A stretch of 64,000 bases of DNA from Pseudanabaena sp. BC1403. Its GTDB lineage: Bacteria > Cyanobacteriota > Cyanobacteriia > Pseudanabaenales > Pseudanabaenaceae. Every line of letters begins with the position of its first letter. Within the stretch, counting starts at the first letter, position 1. The stretch is from contig NZ_PDDM01000001.1 of NCBI RefSeq assembly GCF_002914585.1, forward strand, positions 124,001 to 188,000, written 5' to 3'. The notes below the pieces were generated by a model. The model was not told where the DNA came from. It did no database searches and was given only the letters and a program-made list of their open reading frames with translations. The position numbers and the translations under genes were made by a program. Of the stretch, positions 42,931 through 51,576 are shown piece after piece.

Positions 42931-43587
42931 ATGACTGTTGCCACAACATCGAAACCTTTAAAAGTCCTAATTGTTGAAGACGATCCACTTATCCAACTCG
43001 GATTAGAGCAATCCCTCTCTCAACAGCCAAATGTCATTGTAATAGGCATCGCAGAAGATGGTTATATCGGTGTAAAAATGGCTCAGGAACTACGTCCTGA
43101 TATTATCGTGATGGACATTGGGATGCCAAGACTTGATGGAATTTCGGCAACCCAAAAAATTAAGGCAGCATCACCTAATGTTCATATTGTGATGCTTAGC
43201 TCCCATACAGATGATACAGAAATTATTGCGGCTCTATCGAGTGGAGCCGATGCCTACTGTGTTAAAGGTACTTCTACCGAAAGTCTTTTAGCAGCTTTTG
43301 CCGCCGCTATGGATGGCGCTACTTATCTTGATCCTCAAGTTGCTCGCAAAGTAATGGATCATCTCAAGCCACCAACACAACCTGAAAATACTTCACATCT
43401 ATCGCAACGAGAATTAGAGGTGTTGAAATTAATTGTTGAAGGCAAAAGTAATCCCGAAATTGCCAAAGTACTCTACCTCAGCCCCAATACGATTAAAACT
43501 CATGTGCGGGGCATCATGAACAAATTATCTGTTGACGATCGCGTACAAGCAGCAGTTGTAGCTTTGCGATCGGGTTTAGTAAATTGA
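42931..43587 (+). CDS. NarL/FixJ-family response regulator
   Basis: The 218-residue protein combines an N-terminal receiver (VLIVEDDPLIQ, phospho-acceptor Asp in IIVMDIGMPRLDG, VMLSSHTDD, Lys in AYCVKGTS) with a LuxR-type helix-turn-helix (LSQRELEVLKLIVEGKSNPEIAKVLYLSPNTIKTHV). It is a DNA-binding transcription factor whose cognate kinase is not nearby. Confidence 0.95.
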   Translation: MTVATTSKPLKVLIVEDDPLIQLGLEQSLSQQPNVIVIGIAEDGYIGVKMAQELRPDIIVMDIGMPRLDGISATQKIKAASPNVHIVMLSSHTDDTEIIAALSSGADAYCVKGTSTESLLAAFAAAMDGATYLDPQVARKVMDHLKPPTQPENTSHLSQRELEVLKLIVEGKSNPEIAKVLYLSPNTIKTHVRGIMNKLSVDDRVQAAVVALRSGLVN

Positions 43588-43700
43588 GCAAGATCAGTAG
43601 CAAAGCGCTAACCTAGCTTTTGGGATCATATGTCGATTGGTAATAACGCTATATAATTAAGACTGAATCTGCTGAGCAACAAAACAGAGCGACAAAAATT

Positions 43701-44153
43701 GTGGCGCATACCTTTTTAGTGCAACCTGGTAAATGGACTATCGAAGGCAATTGGATAGATAGAGATTCGATGCCAATTCAAGTCAAGGGTAGAACTTTGG
43801 TAGGCTGGTCAAGGGATAACTTTTGGTTCACAATGGTTACGAAGCTGACTTTTCCCAACACAGATCGCGAAGAATTAACGATGGCTTACAAAGGCAGGAT
43901 TGATTCAGACGAGCGACGTTTTACGTTTGTTGTTGATGACAGCTCTCTGGGTAAAGTTGAAGGGGAAGGCATAATTGGGCCAGATTCCATTGTCCAACGT
44001 TATTGGGTAATGGGGGACAGAAAAATGCGGACAGGTTTTCAGACTCTTTATCGTCGGGATAGTAATATTTACTCTTTGGCTAGTGGCATTATTGCAGGGC
44101 AAAATATTGAAAGCACAATGGAAGCAGTACTAACACGCCATATGGATTCCTAG
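43701..44153 (+). CDS. Conserved cyanobacterial hypothetical protein
   Basis: The 150-residue, mostly beta-strand protein has no signal peptide or membrane helix. WTIEGNWIDRDSMPIQVKGRTLVGWSRDNFWF near the start suggests a small barrel or lipocalin-like fold, but I do not recognise the family with certainty. The start is GTG 43701. It lies 113 nt after the NarL regulator and ends 2 nt before a terminator. Confidence 0.78.
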   Translation: MAHTFLVQPGKWTIEGNWIDRDSMPIQVKGRTLVGWSRDNFWFTMVTKLTFPNTDREELTMAYKGRIDSDERRFTFVVDDSSLGKVEGEGIIGPDSIVQRYWVMGDRKMRTGFQTLYRRDSNIYSLASGIIAGQNIESTMEAVLTRHMDS

Positions 44154-44154
44154 T

Positions 44155-44184
44155 AAAAAAAGGCGGACAAAGTCCGCCTTTTTT
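44155..44184. terminator. Rho-independent terminator
   Basis: AAAAAAAGGCGGAC and GTCCGCCTTTTTT surround the loop AAA. It serves the upstream rightward gene. A second hairpin at about 44192-44213 (AAAGAGAAGC-TAA-GCGTCTCTTT) lies before the end of the leftward protease gene. Confidence 0.85.
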
Positions 44185-44221
44185 ATGTAAAAAAGAGAAG
44201 CTAAGCGTCTCTTTCCCAGCT

Positions 44222-45487
44222 CTAGCGAGAGCTTACACTTTTAAGCTCAGTCGATAAAATATCGATCGCTTTGGCAAACTGTGGGTCAGAGGTTGTACCA
44301 ACTAGATCGCGATTTTTATTCAGCTTTTCAAGATCTTCTTTGGTTAGCTCAACTACACGGTCAGGAATGATACCCAAATGATTGATATCGCGTCCGCTGG
44401 GGGTGTAGTACTTAGCGATCGTTACTGCCATGCCCGAACCATCACTCAGGGAGTGCACTGACTGGACTAGTCCCTTACCAAAAGTTTTAGTTCCGACAAT
44501 AACCGCCCGTTTGTTATCTTGCAAAGCCCCAGACAGGATCTCACTAGCACTTGCCGAACCACCATCAACTAAAACTACGAGAGGTTTATTGGTGATAGCT
44601 TGACGGTTAGCAGTTAGGCGCTCACTTTCGCCCTTACGATCAATTGTGGAAACAATGGTGGCATTGTCGAGCCACATCCGAGCAATTTCAGCGCTGGAAT
44701 ATAGCAATCCACCAGGGTTTGATCGCAAATCTAATACAAATCCAACCGCGCCTTTACTGACATGGTCTTGGATCGCTTTACGCATGTCGCTTGCTGCGTT
44801 GGCATTGAACTGACGCAAGCTGATGTAGCCAACCTTGCCGATATTGGTATCACGAAGCTCAGCTTTGACTGGATGGATCTCAATCTTGGCACGTTCTAAC
44901 TCAATGTCAAACTGCTTATCGCCACGCTTGATTCCCAATTTAACCTTTGTACCAGCAGGTCCACGGATTAGGGCAACGGCTTGGTTGATATCCATGCCAT
45001 CGGTTGATTTATTCGCGATCGAAGTAATGATGTCTTTGGTCAAAACGCCAGCACGAGATGCTGGTGAATCTTCAATTGGGGCAACAACAGTTAGTTGTTT
45101 GGTTGCATCATCCATCCCAAGCTGAATACCAACCCCTGTGAGTTCCCCCGAAGTATCAATTTGCATACTCTTAAACTGCTCAGGATCCATAAAGCGAGTA
45201 TATGGATCGTCCAGTAGCTTAAGCATTTCCCTAACTGAGCGATAAGCCTCAGCTTTAGAAGAATAATCGCGATTTTCAACATATTGTCGTCTGACTTGCC
45301 GCCAGTCAACTTTATTGAATGCCCCATCAACATATTCGCGATTGATAAGCTGCCAAGCTTCATCAACTATTTCTTTGGGGCTATCTCGAAATGCGGCGAT
45401 GCTAGGGTTTGCTAGCTGAAAACCAACAACTGCCACAGCCGCAGCTAATGCTGCTGTTGTACCAAGTACAAATCCGCCTTTTGCCAT
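44222..45487 (-). CDS. C-terminal processing protease (S41 family, Ctp)
   Basis: The 421-residue exported serine protease starts at ATG 45487 (MAKGGFVLGTTAAL) with AGGAAGTT as ribosome-binding site; the frame stays open upstream. It has a hydrophobic N-terminal signal segment, then a PDZ domain (about 95-175: GVGIQLGMDD...IEDSPASRAGVLTKD). The catalytic core has DLRSNPGG, the nucleophile in GGSASASEILSGAL and the Lys in GTKTFGKGLVQ (Ser-Lys dyad). Cyanobacteria have several paralogues (CtpA processes the D1 protein of photosystem II); I cannot decide by eye which one this is. Confidence 0.9.
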   Translation of the reverse strand: MAKGGFVLGTTAALAAAVAVVGFQLANPSIAAFRDSPKEIVDEAWQLINREYVDGAFNKVDWRQVRRQYVENRDYSSKAEAYRSVREMLKLLDDPYTRFMDPEQFKSMQIDTSGELTGVGIQLGMDDATKQLTVVAPIEDSPASRAGVLTKDIITSIANKSTDGMDINQAVALIRGPAGTKVKLGIKRGDKQFDIELERAKIEIHPVKAELRDTNIGKVGYISLRQFNANAASDMRKAIQDHVSKGAVGFVLDLRSNPGGLLYSSAEIARMWLDNATIVSTIDRKGESERLTANRQAITNKPLVVLVDGGSASASEILSGALQDNKRAVIVGTKTFGKGLVQSVHSLSDGSGMAVTIAKYYTPSGRDINHLGIIPDRVVELTKEDLEKLNKNRDLVGTTSDPQFAKAIDILSTELKSVSSR

Positions 45488-45906
45488 GTCAACTTCCTGA
45501 AAAGTGAGGTGTGTGAGGAATACATCTAAAATTATCCCAACTCTAGCACATGAGCTTTTAAGCATGTGATCAAGTTAGCGAAATGTTAGTGAATTAACCC
45601 TTTCGGGTTGAGCATTAATGCTTAAATCTAAATCCTGATCTAACTCTAAACCACCACCATTAAATTTCGTATTTTACCTTTGCATTGATGATTTTCAAGG
45701 AAAATTATTAGACATTAAAGCCTCAACAGTCACAAATGTGATTTCTAATACAAATTGATGTCTTATAAATTGATGAAATCATCTTTGAATAATTTCTCTA
45801 TGGTAACCATCAAAATGAGGTTATAAGTGTTGCAATTTTTTAGCCTTTCAGTTATTGAGTCGCTATTTAAAGCAGCACTTATCTCAACTCATTTCGCCTT
45901 ATTCTG
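45488..45906. other. Divergent regulatory region upstream of ctp and amt
   Basis: This is a 419-bp AT-rich gap without an ORF. It contains the NtcA-like box at 45737-45752 and a TATAAA at 45764-45769. The 100 bp next to ctp hold a TAACCCTTTCGGGTTGAGC stretch that forms a short hairpin. Confidence 0.55.
45737..45752 (+). promoter_or_regulatory. Candidate NtcA box upstream of the first amt gene
   Basis: TGTG-N8-TACA matches the NtcA consensus GTAN8TAC except for one base (GTG for GTA). NtcA activates nitrogen-uptake genes in cyanobacteria. The distance to a good -10 is not ideal: TATAAA lies only 11 nt downstream and TGAAAT 21 nt downstream. Confidence 0.45.
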
Positions 45907-47508
45907 ATGACAAGAAAAAATTGTGAAAGGATAGCGTCTGTGATCAAAAAATTTCTACTGAGTTCGTTGCTAGTCTTGTGGTTGGTGAGTTTTCCTTTCA
46001 CGGGTCAGACTTGGGCGCAAGCAACTACTTCTCCTTCTCCAACTGCAAGCCCGACTGAAACAACTTCTCCTGCGGCTACAGCGAGTCCTTCTCCCAGTGT
46101 TGCTCCGTCCCCGACATCCGCTCCAGCAAGTGGAGACGTTGTAACTCTAAGCAAAGAGCAAAAGGAAGCACTCGACAAGCTTCTTGCACCAGCACCAGCG
46201 GCTTCGCCAATTAACTCAGGTGATACTGCATTTATGTTGGTAGCGGCTGCTCTTGTATTGCTGATGACTCCTGGGCTTGCCTTTTTTTACGGCGGTTTAG
46301 TCAGAACCCGCAACGTTCTGAACACAATGATGATGAGCTTATTGCTCATGGCTGTTGTTGGTGTTACTTGGGTTTTGTGGGGCTATAGCCTAGCTTTTGA
46401 TGTAGCAATAAAGGCTCCTGAGTTTGGTCAAGGGATTGAAAAATTTATTGGCGGGCTTGATTGGGTATTCCTCAATGGGGTCAAATTTGATGCGCCCGAT
46501 CCTGTTGGCTACGCGGGTACGATCCCTCACGCGGTATTCATGGTTTACCAGATGATGTTTGCGATCATCACACCAGCTCTGATTTCTGGTGCGATCGTTG
46601 AGCGCATGAGCTTCAAAGCTTATTTCTGGTTTATCCTACTTTGGTCTAGCTTTGTTTACTCTCCTCTTGCTCACATGGTATGGGGACGTGGTTTCTTACA
46701 AGAGCTTGGAGCTTTAGACTTTGCTGGTGGTACGGTTGTGCATATCAGTTCTGGTGTTGCCGCTGTAGTAGCTGTTTTGGTGGTTGGATCTCGCAAAGAT
46801 TTTGCAACTAGACCTCACACTCCTCATAACGTTCCTTATGTGCTATTGGGCATCGGATTGTTATGGTTTGGCTGGTTTGGATTTAATGCTGGTAGCGCCC
46901 TCGCTGCGGGCCCGCTCGCTGCGGTTGCATTTGTAGCAACTACAGTTTCAACTTCGTCTGGTGGTTTAACTTGGCTATTGGTTGAATGGGTGTTGCGTGG
47001 TAAGCCAACTGCGGTTGGTATTGCTAGCGGATTCTTAGCGGGACTTGTTGGGATCACTCCTGCCGCAGGTTTTGTTACACCAATTGGGGCGATTTTGATT
47101 GGCTCAATCACCGCAGTCTGTTGTTTTATCGCTGTTAGCCTGCGTGCGAAATTCAAATTTGATGACTCCCTCGATACCTTCTCAGTTCATGGTGTTGGTG
47201 GAACTGTTGGCGCAATGCTAACGGGCGTATTTGCAACCAAAGTTGCCTTTGGAGGAGAAGCTAGCCTTGGGCTTGTGGATGGCAATCCTATCCTGATTTG
47301 GAAACAGTTTGAAGGTGTTGCTTTTACCTATGTATTTGCTGGGATCGCCACATTTATTATTCTGCAAGTCCTAAAACTATTTATGGACTTGAGAGTTGCC
47401 ACTTCCATCGAAGAGCAAGGTATTGACTTACCTGTTCATGGTGAAGAGGGTTATGGTAGCGAGTTTGGCTCTGGTGTATTTATCAGTCAAAGTTCAACTG
47501 ATGGTTAA
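45907..47508 (+). CDS. amt: Ammonium transporter (Amt family), with Pro/Ser/Thr-rich N-terminal linker
   Basis: The 533-residue protein begins with a signal-peptide-like segment (KKFLLSSLLVLWLVSFPFTG) and a Pro/Ser/Thr-rich stretch (about 40-75). The Amt core of 11 helices follows: DTAFMLVAAALVLLMTPGLAFFYGGLVR, FWFILLWSSFVYSPLAHMVWGRGF and GGTVVHISSGVAAVVAVLVVG. The His in AGGTVVHI and the later FSVHGVGGTVG carry the pore histidines. A GTG at 45940 (MIKKF...) with AAAGGAT upstream is an alternative start. Amt channels conduct NH3 after deprotonating NH4+ in the plasma membrane. Confidence 0.94.
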   Translation: MTRKNCERIASVIKKFLLSSLLVLWLVSFPFTGQTWAQATTSPSPTASPTETTSPAATASPSPSVAPSPTSAPASGDVVTLSKEQKEALDKLLAPAPAASPINSGDTAFMLVAAALVLLMTPGLAFFYGGLVRTRNVLNTMMMSLLLMAVVGVTWVLWGYSLAFDVAIKAPEFGQGIEKFIGGLDWVFLNGVKFDAPDPVGYAGTIPHAVFMVYQMMFAIITPALISGAIVERMSFKAYFWFILLWSSFVYSPLAHMVWGRGFLQELGALDFAGGTVVHISSGVAAVVAVLVVGSRKDFATRPHTPHNVPYVLLGIGLLWFGWFGFNAGSALAAGPLAAVAFVATTVSTSSGGLTWLLVEWVLRGKPTAVGIASGFLAGLVGITPAAGFVTPIGAILIGSITAVCCFIAVSLRAKFKFDDSLDTFSVHGVGGTVGAMLTGVFATKVAFGGEASLGLVDGNPILIWKQFEGVAFTYVFAGIATFIILQVLKLFMDLRVATSIEEQGIDLPVHGEEGYGSEFGSGVFISQSSTDG

Positions 47509-47540
47509 AATCTCAAAATAATCTCAGACTCAATATCATG

Positions 47541-47567
47541 GACGGCGCTTTGCGTCGTCTTTTTTTT
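47541..47567 (+). terminator. Terminator after the first amt gene
   Basis: GACGGCGC-TTT-GCGTCGTC (one mismatch) is followed by T8. The apex has the same GC-TTT-GC core as the family A repeats. Confidence 0.8.
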
Positions 47568-47709
47568 ATAGATGTAATATCAAGGTTTTGACATGGGCTT
47601 AGAAAACCTTAAAACCCCAATAAGACTGCGCTCTAATCAATCGCTTAGTTATGCCTCTGAAATTTTTAACTGATATTCCTTATGAAAAATAAGAGCAGCT
47701 TATAAAAAC

Positions 47710-47725
47710 TGTATAAAGTTACACA
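47710..47725 (+). promoter_or_regulatory. Candidate NtcA box upstream of the second amt gene
   Basis: TGTA-N8-CACA has one base off the consensus (CAC for TAC). The -10-like TATGAA begins 25 nt downstream, close to the 22-23 nt usual for NtcA-activated promoters. It lies in a 313-bp gap with no other feature except the upstream terminator. Confidence 0.45.
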
Positions 47726-47821
47726 AAACCTAGGTGCTTGAATCTGTTGTTATGAACATAATTAATCCTTGCATTCTTAGTATTTGCATTGGTATGTTAC
47801 TTCGCTGAGGAGAATTTAAAG

Positions 47822-49324
47822 GTGTTGGTCTATAAGTCAAATCAAAAGAGGAGACTCAAGAGTTCAGTAAACTGGACTGCTTGTATTCCCCTTGCGGCAA
47901 TTATCGGTGTTTTTTGGGTGTATGCAGCCACTGCTCAAACTGCTACCCCTACTCCTGAGCCTCTAACTGCTGACAAGGTTCAGGCAAACGTTGCTGCTCT
48001 CAAAGTTGGATTAGATACTCTTTGGGTAGTAATAGCTGCATTTCTAGTATTTTTCATGAATGCAGGCTTCGCTCTGGTGGAGTCTGGATTTTGTCGCCGC
48101 AAAAATGCGGTTAACATTCTCACCAAAAACTTAATCGTATTTGCGATCGCGACCATTGCTTACTGGGCGATCGGTTTTGGTTTTATGTATGGCGATAATG
48201 GCGGCAATAATTTTATTGGCTTGAAAGGATTTTTCTTGAGTGGTGCTGATAATAGCCCTGCAACTCTTGCTGATTATAAAGGCGATTTTCCTGGACTAAG
48301 TTGGACAGGCGTTCCTCTAGAAGCTAAGTTCTTCTTCCAATTGGTGTTTGCCGCAACCGCCGCAACGATCGTCTCAGGTGCAGTAGCTGAGCGCATTAAG
48401 TTTCTTGCCTTCTTGCTGTTTAGCTTCGTGTTGGTTGCTGTTGCCTATCCAATTACTGGACATTGGATCTGGGGTGGCGGTTGGCTATCAAAAGTTGGCT
48501 TCTATGACTTTGCTGGCTCCACCGTTGTTCACTCTTGTGGTGGGTGGGCTGCGCTGATTGGTGCAGCAGTATTAGGAGCTAGAGCTGGTCGATACAGCGA
48601 AGATGGCAAAAATCGTGCTATTCCTGGACATAGTATGAGTTTGGCAACTTTAGGTTGTTTGATTCTATGGTTAGGCTGGTTCGGATTTAACCCAGGTTCT
48701 ACCATGGCAGCTGACGGTCGTTTGATTTCTCATATTGCCTTGACCACTAACATGGGTGCTTCCGCAGGTGGCATTGCTGCAACTATTGTGGCTTGGCTGT
48801 ATCTTGGTAAGCCTGACCTATCGATGATTGTTAACGGTATCTTGGCTGGATTAGTCTCTGTAACTGCTTCTTGTGCTTGGATTACCTTGCCTAGTGCCAT
48901 TATCATTGGTGCGATCGGCGGCACAATTGTTGTATTTGCAGTTGGCTTCTTCGACAAGCTGAAGATTGATGACCCTGTAGGTGCTACTTCAGTTCACCTT
49001 GTTTGTGGCATTTGGGGCTCTCTAGCTGTTGGTTTATTTGCAGTTGGTCAGACAGCAGATATCGGCGGCGGCTACATTTTACAAGCTAATGCTGGTCCTA
49101 AGGCTGGTTTGTTCTTCGGCGGTGGCTTTGATCAACTTTTAGCTCAATTGATTGGTGTTGCCTCCGTTGGTGGTTTTACTGTTGCTTTTAGCTTTATCGC
49201 TTGGTACGCAATTTCCCTAATTACTGGTGGTATTCGTGTCGAGGCTGAAGAAGAATTCAAGGGTCTCGATATCTCTGAGCATGGTATGGAAGCATATTCT
49301 GGTTTTAGTAAAGAAAGCGAATAA
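47822..49324 (+). CDS. amt: Ammonium transporter (Amt family), second paralogue
   Basis: The protein has 500 residues from GTG 47822, which has GAGGAG 9 nt upstream. An N-terminal signal-like helix ([22 protein letters not shown]) and a short linker precede the Amt core: [68 protein letters not shown] and [22 protein letters not shown]. The pore histidines are in TVVHS and TSVHL. The FALVESGF variant places it in a different Amt subfamily from its neighbour, so the two are old paralogues or separately acquired. Confidence 0.94.
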   Translation: MLVYKSNQKRRLKSSVNWTACIPLAAIIGVFWVYAATAQTATPTPEPLTADKVQANVAALKVGLDTLWVVIAAFLVFFMNAGFALVESGFCRRKNAVNILTKNLIVFAIATIAYWAIGFGFMYGDNGGNNFIGLKGFFLSGADNSPATLADYKGDFPGLSWTGVPLEAKFFFQLVFAATAATIVSGAVAERIKFLAFLLFSFVLVAVAYPITGHWIWGGGWLSKVGFYDFAGSTVVHSCGGWAALIGAAVLGARAGRYSEDGKNRAIPGHSMSLATLGCLILWLGWFGFNPGSTMAADGRLISHIALTTNMGASAGGIAATIVAWLYLGKPDLSMIVNGILAGLVSVTASCAWITLPSAIIIGAIGGTIVVFAVGFFDKLKIDDPVGATSVHLVCGIWGSLAVGLFAVGQTADIGGGYILQANAGPKAGLFFGGGFDQLLAQLIGVASVGGFTVAFSFIAWYAISLITGGIRVEAEEEFKGLDISEHGMEAYSGFSKESE

Positions 49325-49340
49325 GTTTTTTCAAGATCAA

Positions 49341-49373
49341 AATAAAAGGTAAACCTTTGCGCTGCCTTTTATT
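49341..49373 (+). terminator. Hairpin after the second amt gene
   Basis: AATAAAAGGTAAACC...TTGCGCTGCCTTTTATT folds imperfectly, about 16 nt after the stop. Confidence 0.55.
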
Positions 49374-49391
49374 ATCCTAATTACGAAAAAC

Positions 49392-49428
49392 AAATAAAAA
49401 GGCGGCACGATGTGCCGCCTTTTTATTT
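49392..49428. repeat. Triloop hairpin, 17-bp arms
   Basis: AAATAAAAAGGCGGCAC and its complement flank the loop GAT, ending in T5ATTT. It could act as a second terminator for amt. Confidence 0.8.
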
Positions 49429-49466
49429 TTGTAAAGTTCATCCTAATTCCGATGGGGTTATCGGGG

Positions 49467-49472
49467 TATAAT
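49467..49472 (+). promoter_or_regulatory. Candidate -10 (TATAAT) of the sulfite reductase gene
   Basis: A perfect TATAAT lies 48 nt upstream of the sir ATG, preceded by a GGGG-rich stretch. No convincing -35 is visible at 17 nt. Confidence 0.5.
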
Positions 49473-49519
49473 AGTGGGGCAAAAAAACTAAAAATATACG
49501 AAGTTTCGATAGTTGAACC

Positions 49520-51445
49520 ATGACAAACACTTTGACAAATCCTGTAAAAGTATCAAAGGTTGAAGTCCTTAAGCAAAAAAGTAACTTTTTGCGAGGTCCT
49601 ATCAACACCGAGCTAAATGATGGCAATCCTTTTTTCAGTCAGGATGGCATTCAAATCCTGAAGTTTCATGGTTCCTATCAACAAAAAGAACGCGATTTTG
49701 AAAAGAACAAGATTAAAGGCGAAGAAGCTCAATACAGCATGATGTTGCGTACCCGTAGCCCAGGTGGGGTGATTCCTTGGCAGTTGTATTTGGCTTTGGA
49801 TAAACTATGTAATAAGTATGGCAACCATACTTTGAGAGCTACAACGAGGCAAGGTTTTCAGATTCATGGGATTCTCAAGGAAAATCTGAAGACGGTCATT
49901 GCTGATATCACTAGAAACATGGGATCAACGGTAGGCGCTTGTGGCGACATAAATCGTAACGTGATGGCTCCATCTGCTCCCTTTAAAAATAAGCCTGAGT
50001 ATACGTATGCTCGCGAATACGCTTTTAAGATTGCGGATTTACTTGCTCCACAAGCTGGGGCTTATTACGATATTTGGCTTGATGGTGAAGTGGCGGTTAC
50101 TTCTTCCGAAGCTCCAGAAGTAACCGAAGCGAGAAATCGTCAGGGGACGGGGACAGCGAAAACCAATATCAGCGAAGTCGAGCCGATCTATGGAGTCCAG
50201 TATTTGCCCCGCAAGTTTAAGATTGCGATCGCCGTTGCTGGTGATAACTCGGTTGATCTTTATACCAACGATTTGGCGTTGGTGGTGATTACTAATGCTC
50301 AGAAAGAGCTAGAAGGCTTTAATGTCTATGTCGGGGGTGGTTTAGGACGCGCCCATAATAATGATGCAACCATTGTCAGAATGGCTGACAGCATTGGCTT
50401 TGTCCCTGTTGCTAAAATCTATGATGTGATTAAGGCGATCGTTTCCTTACAACGAGACTATGGCGATCGCCACAATCGTCGTCATTCTCGCTTCAAGCAT
50501 ATTTTGCACGAGTGGGGTGTAGAGAAATTTAAGCAAGTGTTATTGGATTACTATCCAACAGCACTTGATGCGGCTCGTGAATTGCCTGATTTTAAATATC
50601 AGGATTATTTAGGCTGGCATGAACAGGGCGACGGTAAATATTTTGTGGGAGTTTCGATTGAAAATGGTCGAGTTAGCGATCGCGAAGATTTACAACTAAA
50701 AACGGCTTTACGCGAAATCAGCGAAAAGTTTCATCATGATTTTGTGTTGACTCCTAACCACAATTTGCTGATTACAGAAATCGCCGCTGATGAAAAAGAG
50801 GAGATTCAAAAGATTCTCGATCGCTGTGGCGTTCTAGCTCCTGACAAAATCGATTCCCTAGTGCGTTACTCCATGGCTTGTCCCGCCTTCCCTACTTGCG
50901 GACTAGCGATCGCTGAGTCAGAACGTGCCTTGCCAAGTGTATTAGCGAGAATTCGTAAGCTATTAGTCCGTTTGGGCTTAGATCAGGAAACCTTCGTCAC
51001 CCGTATGACAGGTTGCCCCAATGGTTGCGCCCGTCCTTATATGGCTGAACTTGCCTTCGTCGGTAGCGCTGCCGACGAATATCAGATTTGGTTGGGTGGC
51101 AGCTTTGACTCAACTAGGTTGGCTCAACCTTATGTGCAGCGGTTGCATATTAATAATCTTGAAAAAGGTTTAGAGCCGCTATTTGTTTATTTCAAAAATG
51201 AACGCACAGAAGGCGAAGGTTTTGGTGATTTTTGCGATCGCAAGGGCAATGAAGATTTACGAAAGTTCGCGGAAGCCTATGTCCCAGAGATAAATGAGAA
51301 CGAACCCAAAGGCAAACGTAAAGATGTCCGCCATCGAGTCACCCTTTCAGCAAAGTCCTTTGATCTTCTCAAAAAAGCTGTCGAAGAAAAGGGTGCTTCG
51401 ATGAAGGATCTTGTCGAAACTGCTTTGGAGAAGTATTTGGAATAA
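49520..51445 (+). CDS. sir: Ferredoxin-sulfite reductase with a ribbon-helix-helix-like C-terminal tail
   Basis: The 641-residue siroheme/4Fe-4S enzyme reduces sulfite to sulfide with electrons from ferredoxin (six-electron step of sulfate assimilation). The cluster and siroheme ligands are C454 and C460 (CPAFPTCGLA) and C499 and C503 (TGCPNGCARP). RTRSPGGVIPWQL and LRATTRQGFQIHGI are further family blocks. Length fits Sir rather than the shorter nitrite reductase NirA. The last 38 residues (RHRVTLSAKSFDLLKKAVEE...SMKDLVETALEKYLE) look like a CopG/MetJ-type ribbon-helix-helix, an addition outside the catalytic core. It has its own promoter. Confidence 0.93.
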   Translation: MTNTLTNPVKVSKVEVLKQKSNFLRGPINTELNDGNPFFSQDGIQILKFHGSYQQKERDFEKNKIKGEEAQYSMMLRTRSPGGVIPWQLYLALDKLCNKYGNHTLRATTRQGFQIHGILKENLKTVIADITRNMGSTVGACGDINRNVMAPSAPFKNKPEYTYAREYAFKIADLLAPQAGAYYDIWLDGEVAVTSSEAPEVTEARNRQGTGTAKTNISEVEPIYGVQYLPRKFKIAIAVAGDNSVDLYTNDLALVVITNAQKELEGFNVYVGGGLGRAHNNDATIVRMADSIGFVPVAKIYDVIKAIVSLQRDYGDRHNRRHSRFKHILHEWGVEKFKQVLLDYYPTALDAARELPDFKYQDYLGWHEQGDGKYFVGVSIENGRVSDREDLQLKTALREISEKFHHDFVLTPNHNLLITEIAADEKEEIQKILDRCGVLAPDKIDSLVRYSMACPAFPTCGLAIAESERALPSVLARIRKLLVRLGLDQETFVTRMTGCPNGCARPYMAELAFVGSAADEYQIWLGGSFDSTRLAQPYVQRLHINNLEKGLEPLFVYFKNERTEGEGFGDFCDRKGNEDLRKFAEAYVPEINENEPKGKRKDVRHRVTLSAKSFDLLKKAVEEKGASMKDLVETALEKYLE

Positions 51446-51475
51446 GAAGGTTTCCAAAAGAAAATATATCCATGC

Positions 51476-51540
51476 GTAGGGGCAGGTTTTGGAATAAATC
51501 TATGGGTAAACCATTGACTTATTTCCAAACCTGCCCCTAC
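51476..51540. repeat. Dispersed 66-bp repeat with 14-bp inverted ends (copy 2)
   Basis: GTAGGGGCAGGTTT and AAACCTGCCCCTAC are perfect arms; the interior AATAAATCTATGGGTAAACC matches the copy at 37972 with few changes. It lies between sir and the decarboxylase gene. Confidence 0.78.
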
Positions 51541-51576
51541 AGGGATTTTGTTTTATTGAAATCACCCAAGTAGGCT

